Shown piece by piece: positions 50,389 to 58,929 of a stretch of DNA of 64,000 bases. The notes beneath the pieces were generated by a model that was not told the DNA's origin, did not search any database, and was given only the letters and a program-made list of their open reading frames with translations. The stretch covers positions 42,863 to 106,862 of the forward strand of contig CAKUGF010000006.1 of assembly GCA_934654585.1 (NCBI GenBank), read 5' to 3'. Positions within the stretch are counted from its first letter, which is position 1, and every line of letters begins with the position of its first letter. The stretch is from an uncultured Collinsella sp. GTDB taxonomy: Bacteria; Actinomycetota; Coriobacteriia; Coriobacteriales; Coriobacteriaceae. Position numbers and translations under genes: made by a program.

Positions 50389-50497
50389 GGAGGGCGCCCC
50401 GGGGGCGGCGGGGTATTTCCTCCGCGCGCAGTTTCTTAAGCGTTGCGAGAATGTTTGAGCACGGAGGAATTACCCCGCCGCCCCCGGGGCGCCCTCC
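50389..50497. repeat. 36-base inverted repeat between convergent genes
   Basis: Arms 50389-50424 and 50462-50497 match in 35 of 36 positions. The arm GGGGGCGGCGGGGTATTTCC resembles the arm at 20092-20118. It sits 15 bases past the end of the ABC gene. Confidence 0.85.
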
Positions 50498-50511
50498 GTC
50501 AGTAGTCGGTC

Positions 50512-52431
50512 CTACTCCAGCTCAAACGCTCCAGTGTAGAGCTGATAGTAGTAGCCGCGTTTGGCAATCAGCTCGTCGTGGTTGCCGCGCTCGATGATGC
50601 GGCCGTGATCCAGGCAGATGATCGCGTCGGAGTTGCGCACGGTGGAGAGACGGTGTGCGATGACAAACGTCGTGCGGCCCTCCATGAGCTTGTCCATGCC
50701 GGCCTGCACGATAGCCTCGGTGCGGGTGTCGATGGAGCTCGTGGCCTCGTCCAGAATCATTGCCGGCGGGTCGGCGACAGCCGCGCGTGCAATCGAGATC
50801 AGCTGGCGCTGGCCCTGCGACAGCTGCGCGCCGTTGCCGGTGAGCATGGTGTCGTAGCCGTCGGGCAGGCGGGTGATAAAGTCGTCCGCGCCCGCGAGCT
50901 TGGCCGCCGCGATGCACTCCTCGTCGGTGGCGTCCAGGTTGCCGTAGCGGATGTTGTCCATCACGGTGCCGGTGAACAGGTTCACGTCCTGCAGTACCAC
51001 GCCCAGCGAACGGCGCAGGTCGGACTTGCGAATCTTGTTGACGTTGATGCCGTCGTAGCGGATCTTGCCGTCGGCAATGTCGTAGAAGCGGTTGATGAGG
51101 TTAGTGATGGTCGTCTTGCCGGCACCGGTGGCGCCGACAAACGCGACCTTCTGGCCCGGCTTGGCGTACACAGACACGCCGTGCAGCACCTCGTGGTCGG
51201 GCGTATAGCCAAAGTCCACGTTGTCCATGACCAGGTCGCCACGCAGCGGCACGTACTCGATCTCGCCCGTTGCACGGTGCGGGTGCTTCCAGGCCCACAT
51301 GCCGGTGCGGTGGTCGGCCTCCTCGAGCTGCCAGGTGTCGGGATTCACCTGTGCGTTGACGAGCGTCACGTAGCCCTCGTCGGCCTCGGGCTCCTCGTCG
51401 AGTAGCTCAAAGATACGCTCGGCGCCGGCAAGGCCCATGACCACGGCGTTGATCTGCTGCGAGATCTGGCCGATCTGGCCGCAGAACTGCTTGGTCATGT
51501 TGAGGAACGGCACCACGACGGCGATGGAGAGCGCCATGCCCGAGAGGCTCAGGTTGGGCACGCCCAGCGCCAGGAAGATGCCGCCGGTCAGCGCGACCAG
51601 CACGTAGAGCAAGTCGCCCAGGTTCCCGAGGATCGGCATGAGGATGTTGGCGTACATGTTGGCCTTCTGCGAGACCTCGAAGAGCTTCTCGTTGCGCTCG
51701 TCAAAATCGGCCTCGGCGGCGGACTCGTGACAGAACGCCTTGACGACTTTCTGGCCGTTCATGACTTCCTCGATATGGCCCTCGACCACGCCGAGCTCGG
51801 CCTGCTGCGCGATAAAGAAGCGCGCGGAGTTGGAGCCGAGCAGCTTGGTCATAAAGGTCATAAAGGCGACGCCGGCAATGATGACCAGGCACATCCACGC
51901 GCTGTAGTACAGCATGATGAAGAACACGGTGACGATGACGATGATCGTCATGAGCAGGTTGGGCAGCGACTGGCTGATCATCTGGCGCAGCGTGTCGATG
52001 TCGTTGGTGTAGTGGCTCATGATGTCGCCGCGCTGGTGCGTGTCGAAGTAGCGGATCGGCAGGTCCTGCATGCGGTTGAACATCTTCTCGCGCAGCTTCT
52101 CGAGCGAGCCCTGCGTGATGACGGCCATGGCGCGGTTCCAGAAGAGCGAGGAGGCGACGCCCACGGCATAGATGCAACCGAGGGTGGTCACAAGCTTCAA
52201 GATCTTGGGCTGCGCGGCCGTCCAGTCGCCCGACTGCCACGATTCGCTAATGACCTGCAGCGCGCTCTGGAGAAACGTCGCGCCGATGGAATTGATGATG
52301 GCGCAGAGCACCACGCCGGCGACGACGAGGGGCAAAAGCACTGGGTAGAAGCCAAAGAGCATCTTGATCAGGCGCGTCATGGTGCCGCCCTTGCGGTTGC
52401 GCGCGCGCTCGGCGGTAGCTGCCTTACTCAT
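50512..52431 (-). CDS. ABC exporter, permease-ATPase (second gene of MarR operon)
   Basis: A 639-residue half-transporter with six helices and an ABC ATPase: Walker A GATGAGKTT, the signature region AQLSQGQRQ (LSQGQ), Walker [10 protein letters not shown] with the catalytic Glu, and AHRLST. The ATG has AAGGAGG upstream and overlaps the stop of the previous gene by 8 bases (52424-52431). This subunit has a catalytic glutamate, its partner an Asp (see next), consistent with an asymmetric heterodimer. Probable multidrug or peptide exporter. Confidence 0.93.
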   Translation of the reverse strand: MSKAATAERARNRKGGTMTRLIKMLFGFYPVLLPLVVAGVVLCAIINSIGATFLQSALQVISESWQSGDWTAAQPKILKLVTTLGCIYAVGVASSLFWNRAMAVITQGSLEKLREKMFNRMQDLPIRYFDTHQRGDIMSHYTNDIDTLRQMISQSLPNLLMTIIVIVTVFFIMLYYSAWMCLVIIAGVAFMTFMTKLLGSNSARFFIAQQAELGVVEGHIEEVMNGQKVVKAFCHESAAEADFDERNEKLFEVSQKANMYANILMPILGNLGDLLYVLVALTGGIFLALGVPNLSLSGMALSIAVVVPFLNMTKQFCGQIGQISQQINAVVMGLAGAERIFELLDEEPEADEGYVTLVNAQVNPDTWQLEEADHRTGMWAWKHPHRATGEIEYVPLRGDLVMDNVDFGYTPDHEVLHGVSVYAKPGQKVAFVGATGAGKTTITNLINRFYDIADGKIRYDGINVNKIRKSDLRRSLGVVLQDVNLFTGTVMDNIRYGNLDATDEECIAAAKLAGADDFITRLPDGYDTMLTGNGAQLSQGQRQLISIARAAVADPPAMILDEATSSIDTRTEAIVQAGMDKLMEGRTTFVIAHRLSTVRNSDAIICLDHGRIIERGNHDELIAKRGYYYQLYTGAFELE

Positions 52432-54247
52432 GTGCCTCGCCTCCTTCCTGGATCTGAGCTTGCGGTGCGGATGCCTCGGTGTCGGCTGCGGCGGTCTCGC
52501 CCGCGTCCTCGCCTTCGGCACTCATCTTATTTTGCGAGGTAAAGGTCTCGCGGTAAATCTCGCTCGTCTTGAGCAGCTCATCGTGGTTGCCGATGTCCTT
52601 GATGCGGCCACCCTCCATGACGATGATGCGGTCAGCATCCTGCACGGAGCTAATACGCTGGGCGATGATGAGTTTGGTCGTGTTGGGCAGGTAGCTCGCC
52701 AGGCCCTCGCGGATCTTGGCGTCGGTCTTGGTGTCGACGGCGCTCGTGGAGTCGTCCAGGATCAGAATCTTGGGGCGACGCAGCAGGGCGCGCGCGATGC
52801 ACAGGCGCTGCTTCTGGCCGCCGGAGACGTTGGAGCCGCCCTGCTCAATCCAGGTGTCGTAGCCCTTGGGGAAGCCGTCGACAAACTCGTCGGCGCAGGC
52901 CAGATGTGCGGCCTCGCGGACCTCCTCATCGGTGGCGTTGGGGTCGCCCCAGCGCAGGTTCTCGGCGATGGTGCCGCTAAACAGCACGTTTTTCTGCAGC
53001 ACCATGGCTACCTGGTGGCGCAGCGCGTCCAAATCGTAATTGCGTACGTCCACGCCGCCGACGCGCACGGTGCCCTCGGTGACATCGTACAGGCGGGCGA
53101 TCAGGTTCACGAGCGTCGACTTGGCCGAGCCGGTGCCACCGATAATACCGATGGTCTCGCCGCTCTTAATATGCAGGTCGATATCGTCGAGCGCCTGGCG
53201 TTTTGCATGCTCGGAATACTTAAAGCTCACGTGATCGAAGTCGATGGAGCCGTCGGCAACCTCGTGCACGGGCTCGGTCGGGTCGGCGATCGTGGGCTTG
53301 GCGGCCAGCACCTCGGTAATGCGGTGTGCCGACTCGTCGGCCATGGTCACCATGACAAAGATCATCGACAGCTGCATCAGGCTCATCAGAATCTGGAAGC
53401 CGTAGGTAAAGATGGAGGAGAGCTGGCCCACGTCGAACAGGGTGCCCTGGCTCGTGATGATGAGCTCGGAACCCAGGTAGATGATGACGACGAACGCGCC
53501 GTTGACGCAGATGTTCATCATAGGGTTGTTGAAGGCGAGCAGCTTCTCGGCGCGGGTAAAGTCCATCTGGACGTCGCGCGCGGCGGTGGCGAACTTCTCC
53601 TTCTCGTAGTCCTGGCGCACGTAGCTCTTGACCACGCGCATGCCGGTGACGTTTTCCTCCACAGACTCGTTGAGCGCGTCGTACTTATGGAAGACGCGGG
53701 CAAAGATCGGGCGCACCTTATAGATGATGAAGAACAGGCCAAAGCCCAGCAGCGGAATGATGACCAGGTAGACCATGGCGACGCTGCCGCCCATGGCGTA
53801 TGCCATGGTAAAGGCAAAGACCAGCACCAGCGGCGAGCGCACAGCGATGCGGATGAGCATCATAAAGGCCTGCTGCACGTTGTTGATGTCGGTGGTGAGG
53901 CGGGTGACGAGCGAGGAGCTCGAGAACTCGTCGATGTTGGCGAAGCTGAACGTCTGGATCTTGTAGAACAGGTCGCGACGCAGGTTCTTGGCAAAGCCGC
54001 AGCTGGCATGGCTGCAGGTGATGCCCGCGGCGGCGCCAAAGGCGAGCGACGTCAGCGCGATGAGTACGAGAAGGCCGGCGGTGGGCAGCATCTCGGTAAC
54101 GGCGGTGCCGTCCTTGATGGCGTCGATCATGTCGGCGGTGATAAACGGGATCATCATCTGGCAGATTACCTCGCCAAGCACCAGCAGCGGCGTGGCGATC
54201 GTGACCTTCATGTAATCGCGGATGCTGCCCATGAGAGTTTTAATCAT
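52424..54247 (-). CDS. ABC exporter, permease-ATPase (first gene after MarR)
   Basis: A 607-residue half-transporter. Walker A GGTGSAKST has an unusual alanine in place of Gly (GSAKST), the signature is NVSGGQKQR, and Walker B reads ILILDDSTSAVD, so the catalytic glutamate is replaced by Asp. The C-terminal tail (DAGETAAADTEASAPQAQ) is an added acidic/Ala-rich extension. The start codon overlaps the MarR stop (54240-54247), and the stop overlaps the next gene's start, so translational coupling is likely through all three. It resembles the pair at 20.4-24.2 kb. Confidence 0.93.
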   Translation of the reverse strand: MIKTLMGSIRDYMKVTIATPLLVLGEVICQMMIPFITADMIDAIKDGTAVTEMLPTAGLLVLIALTSLAFGAAAGITCSHASCGFAKNLRRDLFYKIQTFSFANIDEFSSSSLVTRLTTDINNVQQAFMMLIRIAVRSPLVLVFAFTMAYAMGGSVAMVYLVIIPLLGFGLFFIIYKVRPIFARVFHKYDALNESVEENVTGMRVVKSYVRQDYEKEKFATAARDVQMDFTRAEKLLAFNNPMMNICVNGAFVVIIYLGSELIITSQGTLFDVGQLSSIFTYGFQILMSLMQLSMIFVMVTMADESAHRITEVLAAKPTIADPTEPVHEVADGSIDFDHVSFKYSEHAKRQALDDIDLHIKSGETIGIIGGTGSAKSTLVNLIARLYDVTEGTVRVGGVDVRNYDLDALRHQVAMVLQKNVLFSGTIAENLRWGDPNATDEEVREAAHLACADEFVDGFPKGYDTWIEQGGSNVSGGQKQRLCIARALLRRPKILILDDSTSAVDTKTDAKIREGLASYLPNTTKLIIAQRISSVQDADRIIVMEGGRIKDIGNHDELLKTSEIYRETFTSQNKMSAEGEDAGETAAADTEASAPQAQIQEGGEAHE

Positions 54248-54746
54248 CCAGTTCCTCCCAGGTTACGCGGATTTTCTCAAGCATTTCGGCGAGCTGTTCG
54301 CGCTCGTCGTGAGTGAGGGCACTAAAGGCCTGCTCCCTAAAGCGGATGCGGGCGGCCTGGTCGATGCGGGCCTTCTCCCAGCCGACTTCGGTCAGGCGAA
54401 TGGTGAGCTGCCGGCGATCTTTTGGATTGCGGCTGCGCTCGATGATGCCGGCGCACTCGAGCTTGGACAAGATCTCGGAAAGCGACCCCGGCTTGAGGTC
54501 GAAGTGCATGCCGAGTTCCTGCTGCGACATCTCGCCGTTTTCCTGCTTGGCGAGCAAGCAGACGATGGGCGCCTTGCCGGACACGCCGCCGCCGTGAAAG
54601 TGCATGTAGTGGCCACAAAAGCCCAGGCCGCTCAGGATGCGCTTGGCGAGCTTGTCTTCGGCGCTGACCGCTTCGGGCATGTCTGCCGGTTGCAATGGGT
54701 CGCCGCCGGGCTCGTGCGGGCGAAGGTTAAGGGGTTCATCGCACAT
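54240..54746 (-). CDS. MarR family transcriptional regulator
   Basis: A 168-residue MarR protein. The winged HTH is clear (MSQQELGMHFDLKPGSLSEILSKLECAGIIERSRNPKDRRQLTIRLT), preceded by an unusual N-terminal part with CGHYMHFHGGG, two histidines and a cysteine that may bind a ligand or metal. It ends (WEELDD) on the start of the ABC gene. The ATG has AAAGGAG. The palindrome at 54768-54803, just upstream, is the likely operator, so it represses the exporter until a drug-like signal arrives. Confidence 0.92.
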   Translation of the reverse strand: MCDEPLNLRPHEPGGDPLQPADMPEAVSAEDKLAKRILSGLGFCGHYMHFHGGGVSGKAPIVCLLAKQENGEMSQQELGMHFDLKPGSLSEILSKLECAGIIERSRNPKDRRQLTIRLTEVGWEKARIDQAARIRFREQAFSALTHDEREQLAEMLEKIRVTWEELDD

Positions 54747-54767
54747 GAATTCGTATCGCTCCTTTCT

Positions 54768-54803
54768 TTAGTTAGGTAGTTGGATTGTTTTGTGCCTAAC
54801 TAA
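54768..54803. promoter_or_regulatory. Probable MarR operator
   Basis: TTAGTTAGG (54768-54776) and CCTAACTAA (54795-54803) form a perfect inverted repeat with an 18-base spacer, 22 bases before the MarR start on the minus strand. It surrounds the expected promoter. Confidence 0.65.
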
Positions 54804-54846
54804 TTTAGGAGTGCCACACGAGAATGTCAAGGTACCAAACTTGTTG

Positions 54847-54872
54847 TTGCGCGGTTTTACCAAACCGCGCAA
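54847..54872. repeat. Perfect hairpin, 11 bp
   Basis: TTGCGCGGTTT and AAACCGCGCAA with a 4-base loop, 44 bases beyond the MarR operator. Confidence 0.7.
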
Positions 54873-55091
54873 CGGCTCGACGCTGCGCGGGCCGCATTTG
54901 GACAATCTGACGTTCAACTTCAAGGGCGCGACCAGAAGGTCAGCGCCCTTTCGTTTCACGTCACCTTGTCTCAAATGCGACCCGCTCGCTGGCATTGCCA
55001 AAACATCGGCGTTGCCATGGACCAAACCTGCCAAAAAGGGACAGGTTTATTTTGGTCGGTTTTATCTGGGGAAACGACGGTTTGGTGCTGG

Positions 55092-55128
55092 GGGCAGCTA
55101 AAAGAGCCCCGTCCCAAATTAGCTGCCC
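55092..55128. repeat. Dispersed GCCCCGTCCCAA repeat copy
   Basis: GGGCAGCTA (55092-55100) and TAGCTGCCC (55120-55128) enclose GCCCCGTCCCAAAT, which matches part of the right arm of the 40-bp hairpin at 63617-63703. Confidence 0.6.
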
Positions 55129-55223
55129 GTGCAAGCAAGACGACCAAGATTGATGATCTGCCCGCGATGGAGGAAAACGGATCATTTTGGGCCGTGATGG
55201 CACCCTTTCGAAGCTGTTTCGCC

Positions 55224-55377
55224 CAAAACTATGCCGGTTTACGGGGCTGGACCGCGATTCTCCAACCATGCAAAAATCGGTGGAAAGAAAACCGCAGGTA
55301 GAAGGCTTGCTATGATTTGAAAATAGGGGGTGTGGTTGGCTCATTCAAGTTCAGCCCCGTAATCCGGCATAGTTTTG
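55224..55377. repeat. Long inverted repeat ahead of the pyridoxine-type kinase
   Basis: Arms 55224-55249 and 55352-55377 match in 25 of 26 positions (CAAAACTATGCCGG..TACGGGGCTG), separated by 102 bases. Confidence 0.8.
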
Positions 55378-55558
55378 AAATGGCACTGAATGAGTGGCGG
55401 CAAATGAGTCGCAATGAAGCAGGCTAGTCCCTCGTTTCCGTAACCTTTCCGCAACAATTCGCCCTTCGCGGTGCAAGCTTCCGCCTGCAGCGTTCCCTGC
55501 GCTACACTTAGTCGCACTGTGGCGACTTTGCGCCGCTCCCGACCCAAGGGGGACACTC

Positions 55559-56383
55559 ATGAAGAACACTCAGCTGCTGCTGATCAACGATATGTGCGGC
55601 TACGGCAAGGTCGCGCTTTCCGCCATGCTGCCGGTGCTGTCGCACATGGGCTACCGTATCCACAACCTGCCGACGGCGCTTGTGTCCGATACGCTCAACT
55701 ATCCCAAGTTCTACATCCACGACACTACGGAGTACGTGCGTCAGAGTCTCGCCATCTGGGAAGAGCTCGGCTTTGAGTTCGATGCCATCTCGACCGGCTT
55801 TATCGTGACCGAGGAAGAGACACGCATCATCTCGGACTTCTGCCACCGTCGCGCGCAAAAGGGCACCAAGGTGTTCGTCGACCCCATCATGGGCGACAAC
55901 GGCAAACTCTATGCCGGTGTGCCCGAGTCCACGATCGGCCTCATGAGGCATCTGCTCGAGTGCGCCGACTATGCGGTGCCCAACTACACCGAGGCCTGCC
56001 TGCTCACCGACACGCCCATCGCCGATCACATCACGCCCGACGAGGCCCGCGTCCTTGTGGACGCCATGCGCGCGCTGGGCGCCAAGTCGGTGGTCATTAC
56101 GAGCGCTGTGGTCGACGGCACGAACGCCGTTATCGGTTACGACCACGTGGCGGGCGAGTACTTTACGATTCCCTTCGAGCTGATCCCGGTCTACTTCCCG
56201 GGCACGGGCGACACGTTCTCGGCGGTGCTCGTCGGCCGCGTTATGGCAGGCTGGAGCCTGCAGCGCGCGACGGCCGATGCCATGCGCGTGGTGGCAGAGC
56301 TTATCGAGCGTAATGCCGACCAGGAGGACAAGTCCGCGGGCCTGCCCATTGAGGCCTGCCTGGATGTGATCGACCATGAGTAG
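55559..56383 (+). CDS. Pyridoxine/pyridoxal/pyridoxamine kinase-like protein
   Basis: A 274-residue ribokinase-fold kinase of vitamin B6 salvage. Features: DMCGYGKVALSAMLPVLSHMG at the start, LPTALVSDTLNYPKF, VFVDPIMGDNGKLY, PNYTEACLLTDT, SVVITSAVV and the catalytic region YFPGTGDTFSAVL with Asp as base. The ATG follows AAGGGGGAC. The downstream TIGR04076 gene overlaps by eight bases. The specificity among B6 vitamers cannot be read from the sequence. Confidence 0.9.
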   Translation: MKNTQLLLINDMCGYGKVALSAMLPVLSHMGYRIHNLPTALVSDTLNYPKFYIHDTTEYVRQSLAIWEELGFEFDAISTGFIVTEEETRIISDFCHRRAQKGTKVFVDPIMGDNGKLYAGVPESTIGLMRHLLECADYAVPNYTEACLLTDTPIADHITPDEARVLVDAMRALGAKSVVITSAVVDGTNAVIGYDHVAGEYFTIPFELIPVYFPGTGDTFSAVLVGRVMAGWSLQRATADAMRVVAELIERNADQEDKSAGLPIEACLDVIDHE

Positions 56384-56705
56384 CGCTGGCGATGGCGGCG
56401 CCGAGGTCGCGGGCGAGGGCAAGCCGCTGGGCGCACCGCGTGGCAAGCGCCCACGTATTCGCATTAGCTGCGTTAATCAGCTGGGCACGTGTCGTTGCCA
56501 TCACGGGCACAAGCCGGGCGACGTGTTCGACTTCGACCGCGACCGCGGCAAGATGTGCTCCATGGCCTGCCACGTGGGCTTTCCCTATATCGATATCCTG
56601 CGCTATGGCGGAACCGTGCCCGGCAACGAGCCCGGCACGGCAAAGTTCTGCTGCCCCGAGGTCGATACGCTGAACGTCTGGCTTGCCGAGATCGTCGACG
56701 AGTAA
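56376..56705 (+). CDS. TIGR04076 family cysteine-rich protein
   Basis: A 109-residue protein of the small family with the pattern CRCHHGHKPGDVFDF...CSMACHVGFPYIDILRYGG...FCCPEVDTLNVWL. Five or so cysteines and two histidines suggest metal or thiol chemistry, but the role is unknown. The start ATG overlaps the kinase stop (56376-56383), so translation is coupled. The acidic and Lys-rich N-terminal stretch is not part of the family core. Confidence 0.8.
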   Translation: MSSAGDGGAEVAGEGKPLGAPRGKRPRIRISCVNQLGTCRCHHGHKPGDVFDFDRDRGKMCSMACHVGFPYIDILRYGGTVPGNEPGTAKFCCPEVDTLNVWLAEIVDE

Positions 56706-56707
56706 CC

Positions 56708-56829
56708 GAGCGTGGATTTTCTCCCACCGAGATAATGAGCGTGGATTTTCTCCCGTTTAGAGCGCGCTTGAACGCTCAAAGTGGGAGAAAATCCACGCTC
56801 ATTTTTCATATGGGAGATTATCCACGCTC
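56708..56829. repeat. Nested GAGCGTGGATTTTCTCCC palindromes
   Basis: Four 19-base copies: forward at 56708 and 56737, inverted at 56782 and 56811. The outer and inner pairs nest to give two stacked stems. Related copies lie at 63328-63420. The region immediately follows the TIGR04076 gene. Confidence 0.85.
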
Positions 56830-56866
56830 GTTTCGCGCCGAAGGCGTGGCCTGCGACCTCGCTTGC

Positions 56867-57313
56867 CTACAGCTGCTCGAGCATAGCGGTGCAACCGGCG
56901 AGCACGTCGCGGTAGGTGGCATCGAAATTACCGGTGTACCAGGGGTCGGCCACGTCGCCGGGGCGCTCGGTCCAATCGAGCAGGCGCGAGATCCTGCCAT
57001 CGGGGTCGTCGTCAAAGATGCGACGCAGGCCACGCTCGTTCTCGGCATCCATATAGATAATGCGATCCCAGTCGCCATACTCCGCGCGACGCACCTGACG
57101 TGCGCGATGTGCGACGACGGGAATTCCGACCTCGCGTAGCTTGGCAACGGTACCGTGGTGCGGCGGGTTGCCGATCTCCTCGGTCGAGGTCGCCGCGGAA
57201 TCGATGACAAACTCCGCCTCGCGCCCAGCGCGGCGCACGAGCTCGGTAAACACCGACTCAGCCATCGTCGAGCGACAGATATTGCCATGGCAGATAAAAA
57301 GAACGTGCTGCAT
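56867..57313 (-). CDS. Low-molecular-weight protein-tyrosine-phosphatase
   Basis: A 148-residue LMW-PTP. The phosphate loop is ICHGNICRS near residue 8 (the CX5R motif: C-HGNIC-R), preceded by VLF, and the general-acid loop is VADPWY with Asp. It dephosphorylates tyrosine in cytosolic or surface-polysaccharide regulatory proteins. The ATG has AAAGGAG. The gene lies 33 bases downstream of the DUF4143 ATPase stop and may be co-transcribed with it. No tyrosine kinase lies in the window. Confidence 0.94.
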   Translation of the reverse strand: MQHVLFICHGNICRSTMAESVFTELVRRAGREAEFVIDSAATSTEEIGNPPHHGTVAKLREVGIPVVAHRARQVRRAEYGDWDRIIYMDAENERGLRRIFDDDPDGRISRLLDWTERPGDVADPWYTGNFDATYRDVLAGCTAMLEQL

Positions 57314-57346
57314 ATGACGGCTCCTTTCCGGGCGGTCGCGCAGGGC

Positions 57347-58717
57347 TTACAGACTGCTCTTGAGGCAGTTTGCTCCGATAAAACCCGCTGCGTACAAGGG
57401 GAGGTGGCGCAGCTCGCGCCCGTCATCGGTTTCGCCACGGGCAAAATTGTTCTCGGACAAAATGTAGGCATATGGCGACCGGGCTTTGTCCATAAACGAC
57501 CCGAGGGTTCTCGCGCGCACGTTGCGTGCGGACTTTACCTCGACGGGAACGATTTCCATACGGTCGGTCTGAAGTAGGAAATCGAGCTCGCCGCTCGTCT
57601 TCCAAGAAGACGGCGGCATCCAATAGTACGTCTGCAAACCATTGCCCGAAAATGCCTGCATGACCGAGTTTTCCGCCAAGGCACCTCGAAAGTCGGAAGA
57701 CAGCGCAACGGAGGAATCCTCTTTGAGGTCGAGCCAGAGCCGCGGGTTGATGCCGAGTTTGTAGAACATGAGGCCCGTATCGAGAAGATAGACCTTAAAG
57801 AAACTTCCGTCTTCGTCGTCGAAGGGGACGAGGGGAGGTTCGATGCCTTCGGTCAGGTTGTTGACCGATATGATGCCGGCGCCTTCGAGCCAGTCGAGTG
57901 GCTCGATGAGCTTGGCGCGACGGCCTCCGCGTTCGACCTCGGAATACTTGAATTTCTTGGTTGAGGATCGTAGCAGCTGGGATGGAATGGAGCGCCAGAC
58001 CTTGCGCGCTGCCACGCCGCTGATCCCGTTTTCGGGGTCGGTCATATCGGCGGTGTAGGTCTCGTCGATTTCGCGCTGCTCGACGCGCGCGTCTTCGATG
58101 GACAACGTCTTGCGATATGCGTTGACGGCGGCGGGCATGCCGCCCACGATCTGGTATCGATGAAACAGGTTGAGCGCGGCTTGGTGCGCAGCGTAGGTCT
58201 CGAGTGTGCCGGCGTGGGTGCGAATGGCATCCGCCATCTGCTCCTCATCGAGTGCCCAGAGAAACTCCTCGAACGACATAGGATACATGGTCTCTTGGCG
58301 GACGCCGCTGGGAAAAGGCAACTTGCGCTTGCGCGTGGCGACGCCGAGCTGACTGCCGGTCGCGCATATGCGCCAGCCCGAACCCGAGAAAAAGCGAAGC
58401 GAGTTGAGCGCGCGTTCGCAGAGCTGCACCTCGTCAAACAGGATGAATGCGGTTTCCTTGCGAATGGGGGTGCGTTTATAGTCTGAGATTCGCGCCACGA
58501 TGGCGTCTACGTCGTCGGTGGGGCAGTCGAACAGCGGGGCAATCAGCTCAAGATCGGTCTGAAAGTCGAGTTTGACGAATGCATCGCCGGCGATTCGTCT
58601 GCCGATTTCCTCGGCAGCGTATGTTTTGCCCACGCGTCGCGCACCACGGATGAGGAGGGGACGTGAGGCGTCCTCTGTCGCCCATGGTTCGATGACGGAT
58701 TCGATTGATCTGCGCAT
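57347..58717 (-). CDS. AAA_14/DUF4143 family ATPase
   Basis: A 456-residue second member of the DUF4143 class. Walker A GARRVGKTY (residues 25-33), Walker B FILFDEVQL and ATGSQLG sensor form the AAA part; a winged-helix-like middle follows, and the C-terminal DUF4143 portion carries GELDFLLQTDRMEIVPVEVKSA, again an E-D...E-K pattern like a PD-(D/E)XK fold. It differs from the plus-strand ATPase by insertions (RKRKLPFPSG). The ATG has AAAGG. Three helically phased palindromes lie upstream (58739-58821). The downstream LMW phosphatase gene is 33 bases away. Confidence 0.9.
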   Translation of the reverse strand: MRRSIESVIEPWATEDASRPLLIRGARRVGKTYAAEEIGRRIAGDAFVKLDFQTDLELIAPLFDCPTDDVDAIVARISDYKRTPIRKETAFILFDEVQLCERALNSLRFFSGSGWRICATGSQLGVATRKRKLPFPSGVRQETMYPMSFEEFLWALDEEQMADAIRTHAGTLETYAAHQAALNLFHRYQIVGGMPAAVNAYRKTLSIEDARVEQREIDETYTADMTDPENGISGVAARKVWRSIPSQLLRSSTKKFKYSEVERGGRRAKLIEPLDWLEGAGIISVNNLTEGIEPPLVPFDDEDGSFFKVYLLDTGLMFYKLGINPRLWLDLKEDSSVALSSDFRGALAENSVMQAFSGNGLQTYYWMPPSSWKTSGELDFLLQTDRMEIVPVEVKSARNVRARTLGSFMDKARSPYAYILSENNFARGETDDGRELRHLPLYAAGFIGANCLKSSL

Positions 58718-58738
58718 GGGGCCGCCTTTCCAATTTCG

Positions 58739-58821
58739 TGTATTTCAAATACATAGTTTAGTACGATTTCGTGTACTTGAAATACACGAAATTGTGGAAA
58801 AGCGTGTATCTGAAATACACG
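58739..58821. promoter_or_regulatory. Three phased palindromes upstream of the second ATPase
   Basis: Palindromes centred at 58746 (TGTATTT-C-AAATACA), 58779 (ATTTCGTGTA...TACACGAAAT) and 58812 (CGTGTAT...ATACACG) are exactly 33 bases apart. They lie right ahead of the gene start. Confidence 0.75.
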
Positions 58822-58929
58822 AAATTGCACCGCTGGAGCTTGCAGGCGGATAAACATTGCTCGTATGGGGCGGTTTTCACCGATTGCTCGCCATCCTGCG
58901 TTGCACCTGCGCCTGCCCCGATCCTGCGC

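Larger units (their letters stand above)
54804..55558. other. Repeat-rich spacer before the pyridoxine-type kinase
   Basis: Gene-free. It holds a stem at 54847-54872 (TTGCGCGGTTT), a terminator-like hairpin near 54922-54955 (AAGGGCGC...GCGCCCTTT), the dispersed repeat at 55092-55128, and the long inverted repeat 55224-55377. Translations of short frames here look random. Confidence 0.65.

Noticed and set aside
54790-55556. Several short frames in the spacer before the pyridoxine-type kinase.
   Set aside because: They overlap inverted repeats, have no RBS and no family resemblance.
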